From: a virus
IMG/VR virus record: IMGVR_UViG_3300034198_009554
Location: 1-31,497 of that record
Strand: one strand, 5' to 3'
DNA: 31,497 bases
The notes beneath the pieces were generated by a model. That model was not told the origin of the DNA. It searched no databases and was given only the letters and a program-made list of their open reading frames with translations. A program made the translations under genes and the position numbers. Of this stretch, positions 16,359 to 24,097 are shown piece by piece (positions within the stretch are counted from its first letter, which is position 1; each line of letters starts with the position of its first letter).

Positions 16359-16988
16359 TTATGAGCGTGTTTTTACGTCGGTGATATATTGATTAAAAAT
16401 ATCCGACGGTTCTATTGATTTTTTTACAGGAAACCTACCTACAAGAAAATAGCTTTGTGTACCTGGATCATAATAAACATGCTCATACATGTCTATATAT
16501 TCAGAGTAATCATTTTGACCGGCTTTTATCGATAAATCTTTAAGTTGTTCTTTTATTTTAGCACGTTCTGTTTCTACAATATCAGTACCTGTTTCGAGGT
16601 CGGCATTCAAACATGCGATGTTTAGCCCACAAAATCCTAAATTATTATAGGGCCTGGATTCCTCAACATAGGTATATATGATTTCGTAGATTGTTGTAAT
16701 TTGTATTAAGTCTGGTCTTTCGATAGGAATGCTATTGTATTCAACAGATGCATCACTTAGGGCCTGTTTATTTGTATATTCTACACTAAGATCACCCAAC
16801 AACAATGAGTATACTTTTCCGTTATAATCAAAATATGCAGAATATGTGGAATCATATAAAAAATAACCCGTAGGAGCTATTTCCCAGATTCTATTACCAG
16901 TAGGAACGAATCGTGGCATATTATTATAAAATTGATCTGCCTTCTCGGGAGACCAGCTGAGTAGTTTTTGTTGAAGGATATCTAGCAT
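16359..16988 (-). CDS. Hypothetical protein (209 aa)
   Basis: I do not recognise this protein. It is acidic and aromatic-rich, with alternating Tyr/Phe strands (GYFLYDSTYSAYFDYNGKVYSLL; YVEESRPYNNLGFCGLN) and no enzyme motif. The start is uncertain: ATG at 16988 is used here, but a TTG at 17003, three bases after the upstream stop, would add five residues. Neither has a ribosome-binding site. A late-type box at 16994-17001 lies exactly five bases before the ATG, which would make that transcript leaderless. Ends 12 bases before the coiled-coil gene starts. Confidence 0.62.
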   Translation of the reverse strand: MLDILQQKLLSWSPEKADQFYNNMPRFVPTGNRIWEIAPTGYFLYDSTYSAYFDYNGKVYSLLLGDLSVEYTNKQALSDASVEYNSIPIERPDLIQITTIYEIIYTYVEESRPYNNLGFCGLNIACLNADLETGTDIVETERAKIKEQLKDLSIKAGQNDYSEYIDMYEHVYYDPGTQSYFLVGRFPVKKSIEPSDIFNQYITDVKTRS

Positions 16989-16993
16989 ATTTT

Positions 16994-17001
16994 TATTTAT
17001 C
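16994..17001 (-). promoter_or_regulatory. Possible T4-type late box abutting a start codon
   Basis: On the minus strand this reads GATAAATA (seven of eight to TATAAATA), followed by five bases and ATG 16988. In T4 the late box covers about -13 to -6, so transcription would begin at or next to the ATG. The arrangement is the same as at 21243-21250. Confidence 0.4.
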
Positions 17002-17006
17002 AAATA

Positions 17007-17657
17007 CTATACTTGGGTCTCTTGCATATTAACTGCATACATTTTTCCGTAGATTTCTTCAAGCAGACTGCCTAACCAAGCAGAATTTTTGTAAACATAT
17101 TCTTCTAGATACTTGAAATCAAATCTACCGTGTTCTGTGTTTGATCGTACAATTTGAGATGCATCTGGGCTAAACGTTGGCATCATTATCTCCATTCCTA
17201 CTGGTTGTTCTCCGTATGTAAAACAATTAAAAAATCCAAATGTCTTAAGGTTTTTATCTTCATCGATAAAGAAATATTCAGGATCCATAGTAACTTTATA
17301 GATCTTTTCTTGCCTAAAATCTAGGCACATTTGTGTCAGCTGTTCTTTCCAATCAGGGCAGTATTCATCTAACACTTCTCCTCTATCAAGGATGTCTTTG
17401 CAAAAATGGCCGCCAAATCTTAGGTAGATTCTCCAACCGTCTCTGTTATCTTGACCAAACTGAGGACACCATCTGTATTTAGATAAAGGACCGGTTAGAT
17501 GATTAAGGTCTCGTACAAAACACGATCTCACCAGTAGCATAGGATGCGTTGGTCGTTCAACGTAGGCTGTACAAAAATAGCTGTTATCGTTGGCTTTATA
17601 AAGATGGAACAATCCTTCCCTTATAAGTTTCCAATTATCGCTCATCGGTTCTCTCAT
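17007..17657 (-). CDS. Kinase-fold-like protein, first of two dispersed copies
   Basis: A 216-aa protein of unknown function whose middle (about 103-153: WKEQLTQMCLDF, then IYKVTMDPEYFFID, LKTFGFFNCF) aligns with a segment of the protein at 29053-29739 (WQDQMINIIKAH, HKYSMHPSSYFVV, LKSINYFFTY). The layout, helix then 'H/D-P-x-x-(Y)F' loop then 'L-K-x-x-x-FF', resembles the catalytic-loop and DFG region of aminoglycoside-phosphotransferase-like kinases with the catalytic Asp residues eroded. That fold call is inference. GAGG stands about six bases before the ATG; an in-frame ATG at 17645 is an alternative. First gene of its unit, 29 bases after a late-type box. Confidence 0.62.
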   Translation of the reverse strand: MREPMSDNWKLIREGLFHLYKANDNSYFCTAYVERPTHPMLLVRSCFVRDLNHLTGPLSKYRWCPQFGQDNRDGWRIYLRFGGHFCKDILDRGEVLDEYCPDWKEQLTQMCLDFRQEKIYKVTMDPEYFFIDEDKNLKTFGFFNCFTYGEQPVGMEIMMPTFSPDASQIVRSNTEHGRFDFKYLEEYVYKNSAWLGSLLEEIYGKMYAVNMQETQV

Positions 17658-17685
17658 TCCTTACCTCGTAATAGTTATATACCAC

Positions 17686-17693
17686 TATTTATT
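17686..17693 (-). promoter_or_regulatory. Possible T4-type late promoter box, leftward
   Basis: AATAAATA on the minus strand (seven of eight), 28 bases before the start at 17657. The sequence is identical to the box at 3985-3992 and is paired with a rightward box at 17713-17720 in the same short divergent gap. Confidence 0.5.
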
Positions 17694-17712
17694 ATATCGT
17701 AGCTGAGCTGTC

Positions 17713-17720
17713 CATAAATA
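17713..17720 (+). promoter_or_regulatory. Possible T4-type late promoter box, rightward
   Basis: CATAAATA (seven of eight to TATAAATA), 26 bases before ATG 17747, with AGGAT in the resulting leader as ribosome-binding site. Spacing is what is expected for a late gene. Confidence 0.55.
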
Positions 17721-17746
17721 GATAATAATTACCAATCAGGATCGAT

Positions 17747-18385
17747 ATGTACTATAAAAAGATGACTACTATGCCTAGTCTACCGGAAGATCTAAAAAAG
17801 GATCTAATAGAAGAAGCAATCAAGATGTTTGAAACACAACAAGAAAATAGAATCTTATACCATAGAAGATTTGAGCACGAAGATAAAAATAGTTTAAATT
17901 GCATGACAAATGAGGACATGAATTTTTACGAAACATCGGGCGGTGTATCATGCATGGCCATGAATCCCAGCCTCGAAGCAAGATTGTTTGATTTTTTTAA
18001 AGAAGCCAATCATCCAATAACCAATCAATTTCAATATTACGGGTTCCTCTATGTAGAAGGCGGTCCTTATTGTGCTCCACACATTGATGATATTAATAGA
18101 CGAAGAAATGGATTTCAACTTTTATTAAAAGCAGGCGGCGACGATGTACACACCGCGTGGTGGGAGCCAAAAGAAAATGTTAAAGATTTAACAATTATAG
18201 ACTATAGTGCTATTCCTTATAGTAAATTAAATCTTGCATGCGAGGAGCGTCTAGAAGAAAACACGTGGTACTGGATGAAGTTTGATTCTATACATAGTGT
18301 TGAAAAATTAGAAACTTTAAGAATATTTCTAGCAAGCGGAATAGAAGGAATTGGCGACATCTCATACCTTGCTAAAGATAATTAA
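17747..18385 (+). CDS. 2OG-Fe(II) oxygenase-like protein
   Basis: A 212-aa 2-oxoglutarate/Fe(II)-dependent dioxygenase-like protein. The double-stranded beta-helix core runs from about 95: YGFLYVEGGPYCAPHIDDINRR carries HxD as H112 and D114, and the end has IHSVE (H183) and LRIFLAS (R192) for the distal His and the 2OG-binding Arg. All expected ligands are therefore present. The N-terminal 90 residues are helical and charged. The ATG is preceded by AGGAT, and further upstream by a late-type box. It starts a rightward unit with another oxygenase and a radical SAM enzyme. Substrate unknown. Confidence 0.75.
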   Translation: MYYKKMTTMPSLPEDLKKDLIEEAIKMFETQQENRILYHRRFEHEDKNSLNCMTNEDMNFYETSGGVSCMAMNPSLEARLFDFFKEANHPITNQFQYYGFLYVEGGPYCAPHIDDINRRRNGFQLLLKAGGDDVHTAWWEPKENVKDLTIIDYSAIPYSKLNLACEERLEENTWYWMKFDSIHSVEKLETLRIFLASGIEGIGDISYLAKDN

Positions 18386-18387
18386 AA

Positions 18388-18933
18388 ATGTCAAAAGTTT
18401 TTGAGTATCTAGATATTAAAGACCACGAAATAGTTAGTAAGAAACTATATCAGTATGTTTTAGAACACACGGATATACTTGAAAATAAAATTTATTGGAA
18501 CACGTTAAATGTAGAACATGTGTTAGAACATGTTCCTGAATTGACGCAAGCAGTGAGTCAGATAATTCCTGCACGTATGTTTATGATAGCTATATTTTAT
18601 ACTCCTCCGGGATTTTCTGGCGGGGTACATATCGATTCTAATGTTTTAGATTATCGAGTGTTATGGCCAGTGCATAATTGTGAGAGCTCCTATACTAAAT
18701 TTTTTGATCTTAACGGTAATCGTCTAGTAGAAATGTTTACCGACGGGAAAGATCCATATATGTCAGTAGAAGAAAAATATCCCTTAATTGAAATAGCAAG
18801 CGCCGAAACTCGAGCACCGTTAGTATTTCATGTAAAAACTCCACACGGTATATATACCAACCCATCTTGTACCGGGCCACGATTAACAGCTACTATTGGG
18901 TTTGACTATCCTTTAGAAACTTTTTTAACTTAA
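18388..18933 (+). CDS. 2OG-Fe(II) oxygenase-like protein
   Basis: A 181-aa protein with the same catalytic pattern as its neighbour but little overall similarity. FMIAIFYTPPGFSGGVHID gives HxD at H81 and D83; PLVFHVKTPHGIYTN supplies H153, and GPRLTATIGFDY supplies R165. The TPPG/HID part resembles small phage oxygenases of the aspartyl-hydroxylase-like shape, including the one at 23537-24097 (YTPANGGKLPVHTD). Two bases separate it from the preceding stop, so it is co-transcribed. Substrate unknown; the radical SAM gene directly after it suggests that they act in the same pathway. Confidence 0.75.
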   Translation: MSKVFEYLDIKDHEIVSKKLYQYVLEHTDILENKIYWNTLNVEHVLEHVPELTQAVSQIIPARMFMIAIFYTPPGFSGGVHIDSNVLDYRVLWPVHNCESSYTKFFDLNGNRLVEMFTDGKDPYMSVEEKYPLIEIASAETRAPLVFHVKTPHGIYTNPSCTGPRLTATIGFDYPLETFLT

Positions 18934-18934
18934 T

Positions 18935-20443
18935 ATGAATCACGCATTAATTTTTTCTTCTAGAACTTATCCCTGGGAACGTAGTAGCGGTGCCCATAGG
19001 ATAGCTACCTATCTAAGAAAAAACGAGATGGACATCGAAGTAGTAGATTTTGCGGCGCATTGGCCTCTAGAACAGTTAAAAGAATTTACACGCAAGTCTG
19101 TTACTAATAAAACATTATTTTTTGGATTTAGTACGTTTTTCTCTTTTTGGACTGATATATTAACTGATTTTACGGCATGGTTAAAAAAAGAATATCCACA
19201 TATCAAGACTGTTATAGGTGGACAGAATGTATTACACACTGCCGCACAGAACATAGATATATGGGTGGATAGTTACGGAGAAGAAGCTATGCTGGCGTTA
19301 GCAAAAGCATTAGCGGGAAATTCTACATCGGGGATTATTTTTGAACCAGCGTTTTTTGGCACAAAGAAAGTTATTAAAGCCATACACGCTTATCCGGCAG
19401 TTAATCTCGGAGACTATTCTGTTATTATGGAAAAAAGAGATTTCCTAGAATCTTGGGAATGGTTAACTGTAGAGTTTAGCAGAGGATGCAAGTTCAGCTG
19501 TGCGTTCTGCAATTTTCCTGTATTAGGATTGAAAGAAGATACTTCTAGATCGCAAGAAAGTTTTGAATACGAAATGCGATATAATTATGACAGCTGGGGT
19601 ATCAATAGATATTATGTAGCAGATGAGACGTTTAATGATCGTGTAGAAAAAATTACTAAGTTTGCTGATGTAGTAGAACGATTAGACTTTGATCCCTTCT
19701 TCAGCGGATTTATTCGGGCAGACTTACTCCAAACTAAAGGCATGATTAGCGAGCTTGCTAGAATGAATTTTGGCGGACAATATTACGGTATAGAAACATT
19801 CAATAAAAAAAGTGGCCAAGTGGTCGGTAAAGGCATGGAACCAGACAAGGTAAAGCAGTTAGTGTTAGATACTAAAAATTATTTCCAACAACAAGGTAAA
19901 CCATATAGAGGAACAATAAGTTTGATTGTAGGATTACCGTATAGCGTCGAACAAGAATGGCACAACGCTATGCAATGGTTAAGAGAAAATTGGATTACAG
20001 AATCTCTAGTACTATTTCCGTTGATAGTAGAAAATCTAGCAGAAGGTCAGGAAAAGGATCATACTAACGTAAGTAAATTTGCTAAGAATTTACAAAAATA
20101 TGGTCTTAGAAGATTAGGATCACAGCAAGTAGATTTTTTTGGAGACCCTAGTACAATGTATAACTGGAAGGAAGGAAATTATTCTAGCGATGAAGTGCTG
20201 TGGGAACACGACACAATGAATATTTTCGATGCCAAGAGAATATCAAATAGTCTGCAAGATGCTGTTATTAATGAATTTAATTTAGATTGCTGGCAACTAG
20301 GCTATCCCGAACATGCGGCTAGATCTAAAAGCACAGATTTAAAATCTATCATTAACTTGCCTAAGGCTATTGCTGTAACTAATTTGCATCATGCTCATGA
20401 TCATTTTTTAGATAGTTATATTTCTAAAAAATTAAGTAGTTGA
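18935..20443 (+). CDS. Radical SAM enzyme with B12-binding-like N-terminal domain
   Basis: A 502-aa radical SAM protein. The N-terminal 130 residues look like the Rossmann-type cobalamin-binding domain found in class B radical SAM methyltransferases (VIGGQNVLHTA at 93-103, then VDSYGEEAMLALAKAL). The DxHxxG motif that ligates cobalamin is not seen. The core has GCKFSCAFC with C185, C189 and C192 for the [4Fe-4S] cluster, then SGFIRADLL, YGIETFNKKSG and TISLIVGLPYS, normal for the partial TIM barrel. Likely action: radical methylation, or another C-H functionalisation, of an unknown substrate. Its last 28 bases overlap the opposing SGNH gene. Confidence 0.85.
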   Translation: MNHALIFSSRTYPWERSSGAHRIATYLRKNEMDIEVVDFAAHWPLEQLKEFTRKSVTNKTLFFGFSTFFSFWTDILTDFTAWLKKEYPHIKTVIGGQNVLHTAAQNIDIWVDSYGEEAMLALAKALAGNSTSGIIFEPAFFGTKKVIKAIHAYPAVNLGDYSVIMEKRDFLESWEWLTVEFSRGCKFSCAFCNFPVLGLKEDTSRSQESFEYEMRYNYDSWGINRYYVADETFNDRVEKITKFADVVERLDFDPFFSGFIRADLLQTKGMISELARMNFGGQYYGIETFNKKSGQVVGKGMEPDKVKQLVLDTKNYFQQQGKPYRGTISLIVGLPYSVEQEWHNAMQWLRENWITESLVLFPLIVENLAEGQEKDHTNVSKFAKNLQKYGLRRLGSQQVDFFGDPSTMYNWKEGNYSSDEVLWEHDTMNIFDAKRISNSLQDAVINEFNLDCWQLGYPEHAARSKSTDLKSIINLPKAIAVTNLHHAHDHFLDSYISKKLSS

Positions 20444-21183
20444 GATACTCTTGTTGAGATCTTCTGATATCCTTGTTCTGTAGGGTGTCCACATACTGCC
20501 CAATCTGCTTTATTAGTTAGCCAGTCGCTTGCTACCTGTGACTCGTGTAGTCTATGACTACCTTGATAAGAAATCTCGTTAGAAAATGCTGGGATCCATG
20601 CAAACTTCCAGCCTAGCGATTGGCAACGCATGTGTGCGGCCTGAATATAAAACTGCGATTCCTTTTCCATTCCGTATTCGAAGTCCTGACTTTGAATAAA
20701 CCATCGTACTAATTCAGTATGTGCTTCAGCCCGGGTAGGATCTATATCACTTCCTAACGGTGATCCAATTATTGCAGGTTGATAGTTCCAAATACCTGAT
20801 TTGTGATAAAAACTAAATCGATCCGGACTGGTGGTCATGAATATTACCTGCACTGGACCTTGCAGAGAGGTCGGATCTAACTCATACAGTAGTTTAACTT
20901 GTCCGCTGTTACTGTCGCCAGCCCGTGCCAGATTAATTAATTCACTATCAAATTGCTGACTCAGTAGCGCAGGCCAACTATACCGAGCCGCCCGGTTTCG
21001 AGTCTCTGAGCTCTGCATGAACTTCTGCCATTCTGCACTGGCCGACCATAAATTCTTTGAATGCTTCGACAGACTCCACATTCTATCCATAAACTCGGGA
21101 TCAGCATGGCCATAGCATCCTGTACCTTCAGTCCAGCTGTCTCCTAGTGTGATCAATGTGGGTTTGAAAAAATCGACGTTCAT
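20416..21183 (-). CDS. SGNH/GDSL-type hydrolase
   Basis: A 255-aa SGNH-family esterase-like protein. Block I is ITLGDSWTEG with S16 as nucleophile, block II is INLARAGDSNSG (83-94), and block V is CGHPTEQGYQKIS with H233. No signal peptide, so it acts in the cytoplasm or on the virion. Enzymes of this fold remove or transfer acyl groups on glycans, which would fit the sugar-modification genes. It lies divergently from a second SGNH-type gene at 21256, and its 3' end overlaps the radical SAM gene on the other strand by 28 bases. Specificity unknown. Confidence 0.78.
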   Translation of the reverse strand: MNVDFFKPTLITLGDSWTEGTGCYGHADPEFMDRMWSLSKHSKNLWSASAEWQKFMQSSETRNRAARYSWPALLSQQFDSELINLARAGDSNSGQVKLLYELDPTSLQGPVQVIFMTTSPDRFSFYHKSGIWNYQPAIIGSPLGSDIDPTRAEAHTELVRWFIQSQDFEYGMEKESQFYIQAAHMRCQSLGWKFAWIPAFSNEISYQGSHRLHESQVASDWLTNKADWAVCGHPTEQGYQKISTRVSQLLNFLEI

Positions 21184-21242
21184 ACGGTACTTATGCTATG
21201 AAAAGTCACAGCCATTAATTCTTAATCTGTATTATAACGGTC

Positions 21243-21250
21243 TATAAATA
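21243..21250 (+). promoter_or_regulatory. Perfect T4-type late promoter box, five bases from an ATG
   Basis: TATAAATA, a full match to the T4 late consensus, is followed by TTTCC and then ATG 21256. No ribosome-binding site exists between box and ATG, and the frame is closed upstream by a stop at 21235-21237, so the start cannot lie further upstream. Transcription from this box would start at the ATG itself. Confidence 0.55.
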
Positions 21251-21255
21251 TTTCC

Positions 21256-21951
21256 ATGAAAAAGATTAAATCTGTTTTAGCATTCGGAGATAGCACAACT
21301 GCCGGACTAGAGCTTCACTATCCATTAAGCGTTTTCAAAAGTAGAGCTTATCTCGTAGATAAAGTTCCTATAGATGAGCTTGATGCGCCTGGCAAATTGT
21401 TAACTTTCCCCCAAAAAGTTGCAGATGCGTTAGGAGTACCCTGCTATAATTTTGCTATGTCTGGTGGGACCAATCAACGAAGTATAAGATTGCTAACCAA
21501 AGCTGTTCAAGAATATCCAGACAGTTTGGTGCTTTTCAGTTGGGGTAGGCCCGATATGGCCGAGTTATACTGCCCGGAAGGAGGAGTAGGTTGCGACTCT
21601 GACAATTATTTCCAAGCAGGTAGCGGCAATTTTGAGTCTGAAATGAATACTAAATGGCTTGAAATCTATCACTACAAAAATCATCTAGAGCAACAGATGT
21701 TTATCGTTGATGCTATCTGTAGATTATATACAGCAGATTTCTTACAGATTCCGTTATATCTAAAATCCACCGAACCTGATTACGTACCTAATACTCCTAA
21801 TCTACTGAATTTCGAGGAATTTACAAATGCCGAAGACTACGCTATTTCAAAAGGATGTACGCAGTTAGTCATACACTATGCTGAAGATTTCCATGTAGTA
21901 TTATCTGATCTAATAATTAATAGTCTTAAAAGAAAAGGAACTATAGAATGA
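21256..21951 (+). CDS. SGNH-like hydrolase, divergent second copy
   Basis: A 231-aa protein with SGNH blocks at the N-terminus: VLAFGDSTTAG with S13 and YNFAMSGGTNQ (64-74), followed by LFSWGRPD (94-100). The C-terminal His is probably H207 or H213 in VIHYAEDFHVVL, but spacing to the usual DxxH is not clear. Activity is thus likely but less certain than for the neighbour on the other strand. Only ATG 21256 can serve as start. It has no ribosome-binding site and sits five bases after a perfect late box. Its stop overlaps the next start as ATGA, leading into five consecutive oxygenase genes. Confidence 0.7.
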   Translation: MKKIKSVLAFGDSTTAGLELHYPLSVFKSRAYLVDKVPIDELDAPGKLLTFPQKVADALGVPCYNFAMSGGTNQRSIRLLTKAVQEYPDSLVLFSWGRPDMAELYCPEGGVGCDSDNYFQAGSGNFESEMNTKWLEIYHYKNHLEQQMFIVDAICRLYTADFLQIPLYLKSTEPDYVPNTPNLLNFEEFTNAEDYAISKGCTQLVIHYAEDFHVVLSDLIINSLKRKGTIE

Positions 21952-22724
21952 TAAAAGGTCAGTTATACCTCGATCTAGCAAAATATATAGATTTAGAAAA
22001 GTTTGATTCATTGATCCCTGGTATATGTAGAGGCATGGCCACTGCCAGTCATCTTGCTGTGTCTGGTCTACAGATATATCACCCCGGGACTGTACATCCT
22101 AAAGCACAAGGCTTAGATATGAAACCATTATCAGAAGCCTATACAGATTTTATGTCTTTGCCAGATAATCATCCTTTAAAAATAGCCGGTAAAGATCTTA
22201 CATATAATCAACGCACAATATTTTTAAAATATGGGCTGAATGCCTACGACCATTATTATGTTTATAAAATACTAGACGAAACATATAGAACAAAAGGTGT
22301 AGGAGAGGTAGGATCCCACTTTCCCGAATTAGTCGCTTGGATACAGAGTTTAAAAGATGCCGGTATATTCAAAAGTTTCTGGAGCGCGACTATCATGGCG
22401 CTCGATGCAGGAGGAATACCTTGGGAACATCATGATCCAGAAGATCCTATCACAGGCATCTTTGATCCTAATGCCAAGCATGAATATAAGCAGATTACAG
22501 AGTTTATACATATCAAGACTGATATGGACCGCCCTTTTTATATGATCGATCCTGCAACCAAAGAAAGAGTATACCACAATACTAGAGTTGCTTGGTGGGA
22601 TGAAAGAGATTGGCATGGTGGGGAACCTATAAATCGTCCCACATTCACTGTACGGGTAAATGGAAGATATACCGACGAGTTTAAGAAGTTACTTGGCATA
22701 GAAGGTTATGAAGATGAATTATGA
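21948..22724 (+). CDS. 2OG-Fe(II)/Asp-hydroxylase-like oxygenase
   Basis: A 258-aa oxygenase-like protein. After an alpha-helical N-terminal half, the core has IPWEHHDPED with HxD at H161 and D163, then EFIHIKTDMDRPFYMID, WHGGEP with H223 and FTVRVNG with R236. These fit the facial triad and 2OG-binding Arg of aspartyl/asparaginyl-hydroxylase-like enzymes. The start is fixed by ATGA overlap with the SGNH gene. It is the first of five adjacent 2OG-oxygenase-like genes on this strand and is not closely similar to the TauD-like ones after it. Substrate unknown. Confidence 0.7.
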   Translation: MIKGQLYLDLAKYIDLEKFDSLIPGICRGMATASHLAVSGLQIYHPGTVHPKAQGLDMKPLSEAYTDFMSLPDNHPLKIAGKDLTYNQRTIFLKYGLNAYDHYYVYKILDETYRTKGVGEVGSHFPELVAWIQSLKDAGIFKSFWSATIMALDAGGIPWEHHDPEDPITGIFDPNAKHEYKQITEFIHIKTDMDRPFYMIDPATKERVYHNTRVAWWDERDWHGGEPINRPTFTVRVNGRYTDEFKKLLGIEGYEDEL

Positions 22725-23544
22725 TCTGCATGCTAATGGTTGGACCACATACATCGATATCGACTTAAAAATCTGTACACAGGAAGACATAAATTCTATA
22801 GCAAAGATTATTAGTCAAAACAGTTTGGTTGTTTTTAGAAAGCAATTCTTATCAGTTGAAGAAGAGCTAAGACTTATCCATATGTTCAAAGATCCTACAA
22901 AACAATTTGACAAGGATCATCATGGGTTTAGTGATTATGCTGTTGACCCGGATGCATTTATCTGTAGAGTCACAGCAGGTTTAAAAAAAGGTAAACCTGG
23001 AATGGGCGGATGGCCGACTGCACACGAGTGGCACGTAGACGACGCACCTAATCCAGAAAGAAAAGATCTACTCTATATGCATGGTGTTGAAGGAATGCAA
23101 GGATCTCGCACATCGTTTACTAACAGCTTAATTGCTTACGAGAATTTAGATGATAATATAAAAACTGTTATCTCAAATCTACATTGCATTTATAGTAATA
23201 CATACGCACCCCACGATCCCGACTTTACTGAAATAAAGTTTAATGATAAATGGGACCCTAGCATTGTCCGTAAGAACGTTGCAGGCAAACTAGGACTGTA
23301 TTATATCCCATTCCAAATGAAGAAATTTATAGAGCTATCACAGGAAGTATCGGATAGCCTAAAAGAAATACTCACAGATCATATATTCAATAAACAATAT
23401 GTATATCATCACGATTGGGAAGATGGAGATATAGTAATATCAGATCAATGGTACGGAATGCACAAGAGATGGGCGTTTGATAAGATGCATGTGAGATTAT
23501 TACATAGAGCATCTATGAGCTATCCTGAACAAGACTATGAATAA
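22714..23544 (+). CDS. TauD/TfdA-like 2OG-Fe(II) oxygenase, copy 1 (canonical HxD)
   Basis: A 276-aa member of the TauD-like 2OG dioxygenases. The start at 22714 is preferred over an ATG at 22708: AGAAGG lies eight bases before it, and the N-terminus (MNYDLHANGW) then aligns with the two paralogues downstream (MIDYRLHENGW, MKYHLHDNGW). EWHVDDAP gives a normal HxD at H107 and D109; GSRTSFTNS is the TauD-like Thr region; GMHKRW gives H250 and RLLHR gives R265. Of the three paralogues only this one keeps the Asp ligand. Likely to hydroxylate a small acidic or amino-acid-like substrate. Overlaps the next gene by eight bases (ATGAATAA). Confidence 0.83.
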   Translation: MNYDLHANGWTTYIDIDLKICTQEDINSIAKIISQNSLVVFRKQFLSVEEELRLIHMFKDPTKQFDKDHHGFSDYAVDPDAFICRVTAGLKKGKPGMGGWPTAHEWHVDDAPNPERKDLLYMHGVEGMQGSRTSFTNSLIAYENLDDNIKTVISNLHCIYSNTYAPHDPDFTEIKFNDKWDPSIVRKNVAGKLGLYYIPFQMKKFIELSQEVSDSLKEILTDHIFNKQYVYHHDWEDGDIVISDQWYGMHKRWAFDKMHVRLLHRASMSYPEQDYE

Positions 23545-24097
23545 CATCTATCATAGATATCTAGATATTCCGGTTGATCCTAACATAGATCTATTCAGCA
23601 GGATGAAATATGATCCTACGCAATATCATCACGTTAAAGTAGAAAAAGAAGAAATCAATCTAGATCTTATCGAATGGTTCAAACTGTTTAATGTCGAAGT
23701 TGTTTGGTTAGAAGCATTTTACACTCCGGCTAACGGTGGGAAATTACCTGTACACACAGATGCTGGTAAAATAAATGATTATGTAAAAGTGAATTGGACA
23801 TATGGTGCTCCTGGCAGTAAATTAATCTGGTGGCATCCTATAGACGATAAGTACATCACCGCAGTAAAAACTGTTTTTGGAACTGAATACCTAACAATAG
23901 ACGAAGACAAGTGTGTGAAGTTATATGAAACCGAAATAACACAGCCTAGCCTAGTAAATGCAGGACAGTTTCACAGCACGTTCAACCCTAGTACAGAAGG
24001 AAGATGGACACTGAGTTTGCCATTATTAGAAGGTCCTAATAAAACTAATATATCATGGAACAGTGCAGTTACTAAATTTGAAAGGATTATAAAATGA
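23537..24097 (+). CDS. 2OG-Fe(II) oxygenase-like protein
   Basis: A 186-aa oxygenase-like protein inserted between TauD-like copies 1 and 2. EAFYTPANGGKLPVHTD provides HxD at H73 and D75; NAGQFHSTFNPSTEGRWTLSLPL provides H146 and R156. It resembles the protein at 18388-18933 (same 'YTPxxGG...H-x-D' layout and size) more than the TauD copies around it. It overlaps the upstream gene by eight bases and the downstream gene as ATGA. Co-translation with the TauD copies suggests that these enzymes act in sequence on one substrate, which remains unknown. Confidence 0.75.
   Translation: MNNIYHRYLDIPVDPNIDLFSRMKYDPTQYHHVKVEKEEINLDLIEWFKLFNVEVVWLEAFYTPANGGKLPVHTDAGKINDYVKVNWTYGAPGSKLIWWHPIDDKYITAVKTVFGTEYLTIDEDKCVKLYETEITQPSLVNAGQFHSTFNPSTEGRWTLSLPLLEGPNKTNISWNSAVTKFERIIK

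Noticed and set aside
21184-21255. TATAAT-like element leftward before the SGNH gene at 21183
   Set aside because: No acceptable -35 hexamer is found at 16-18 bases; chance match in AT-rich DNA is likely.
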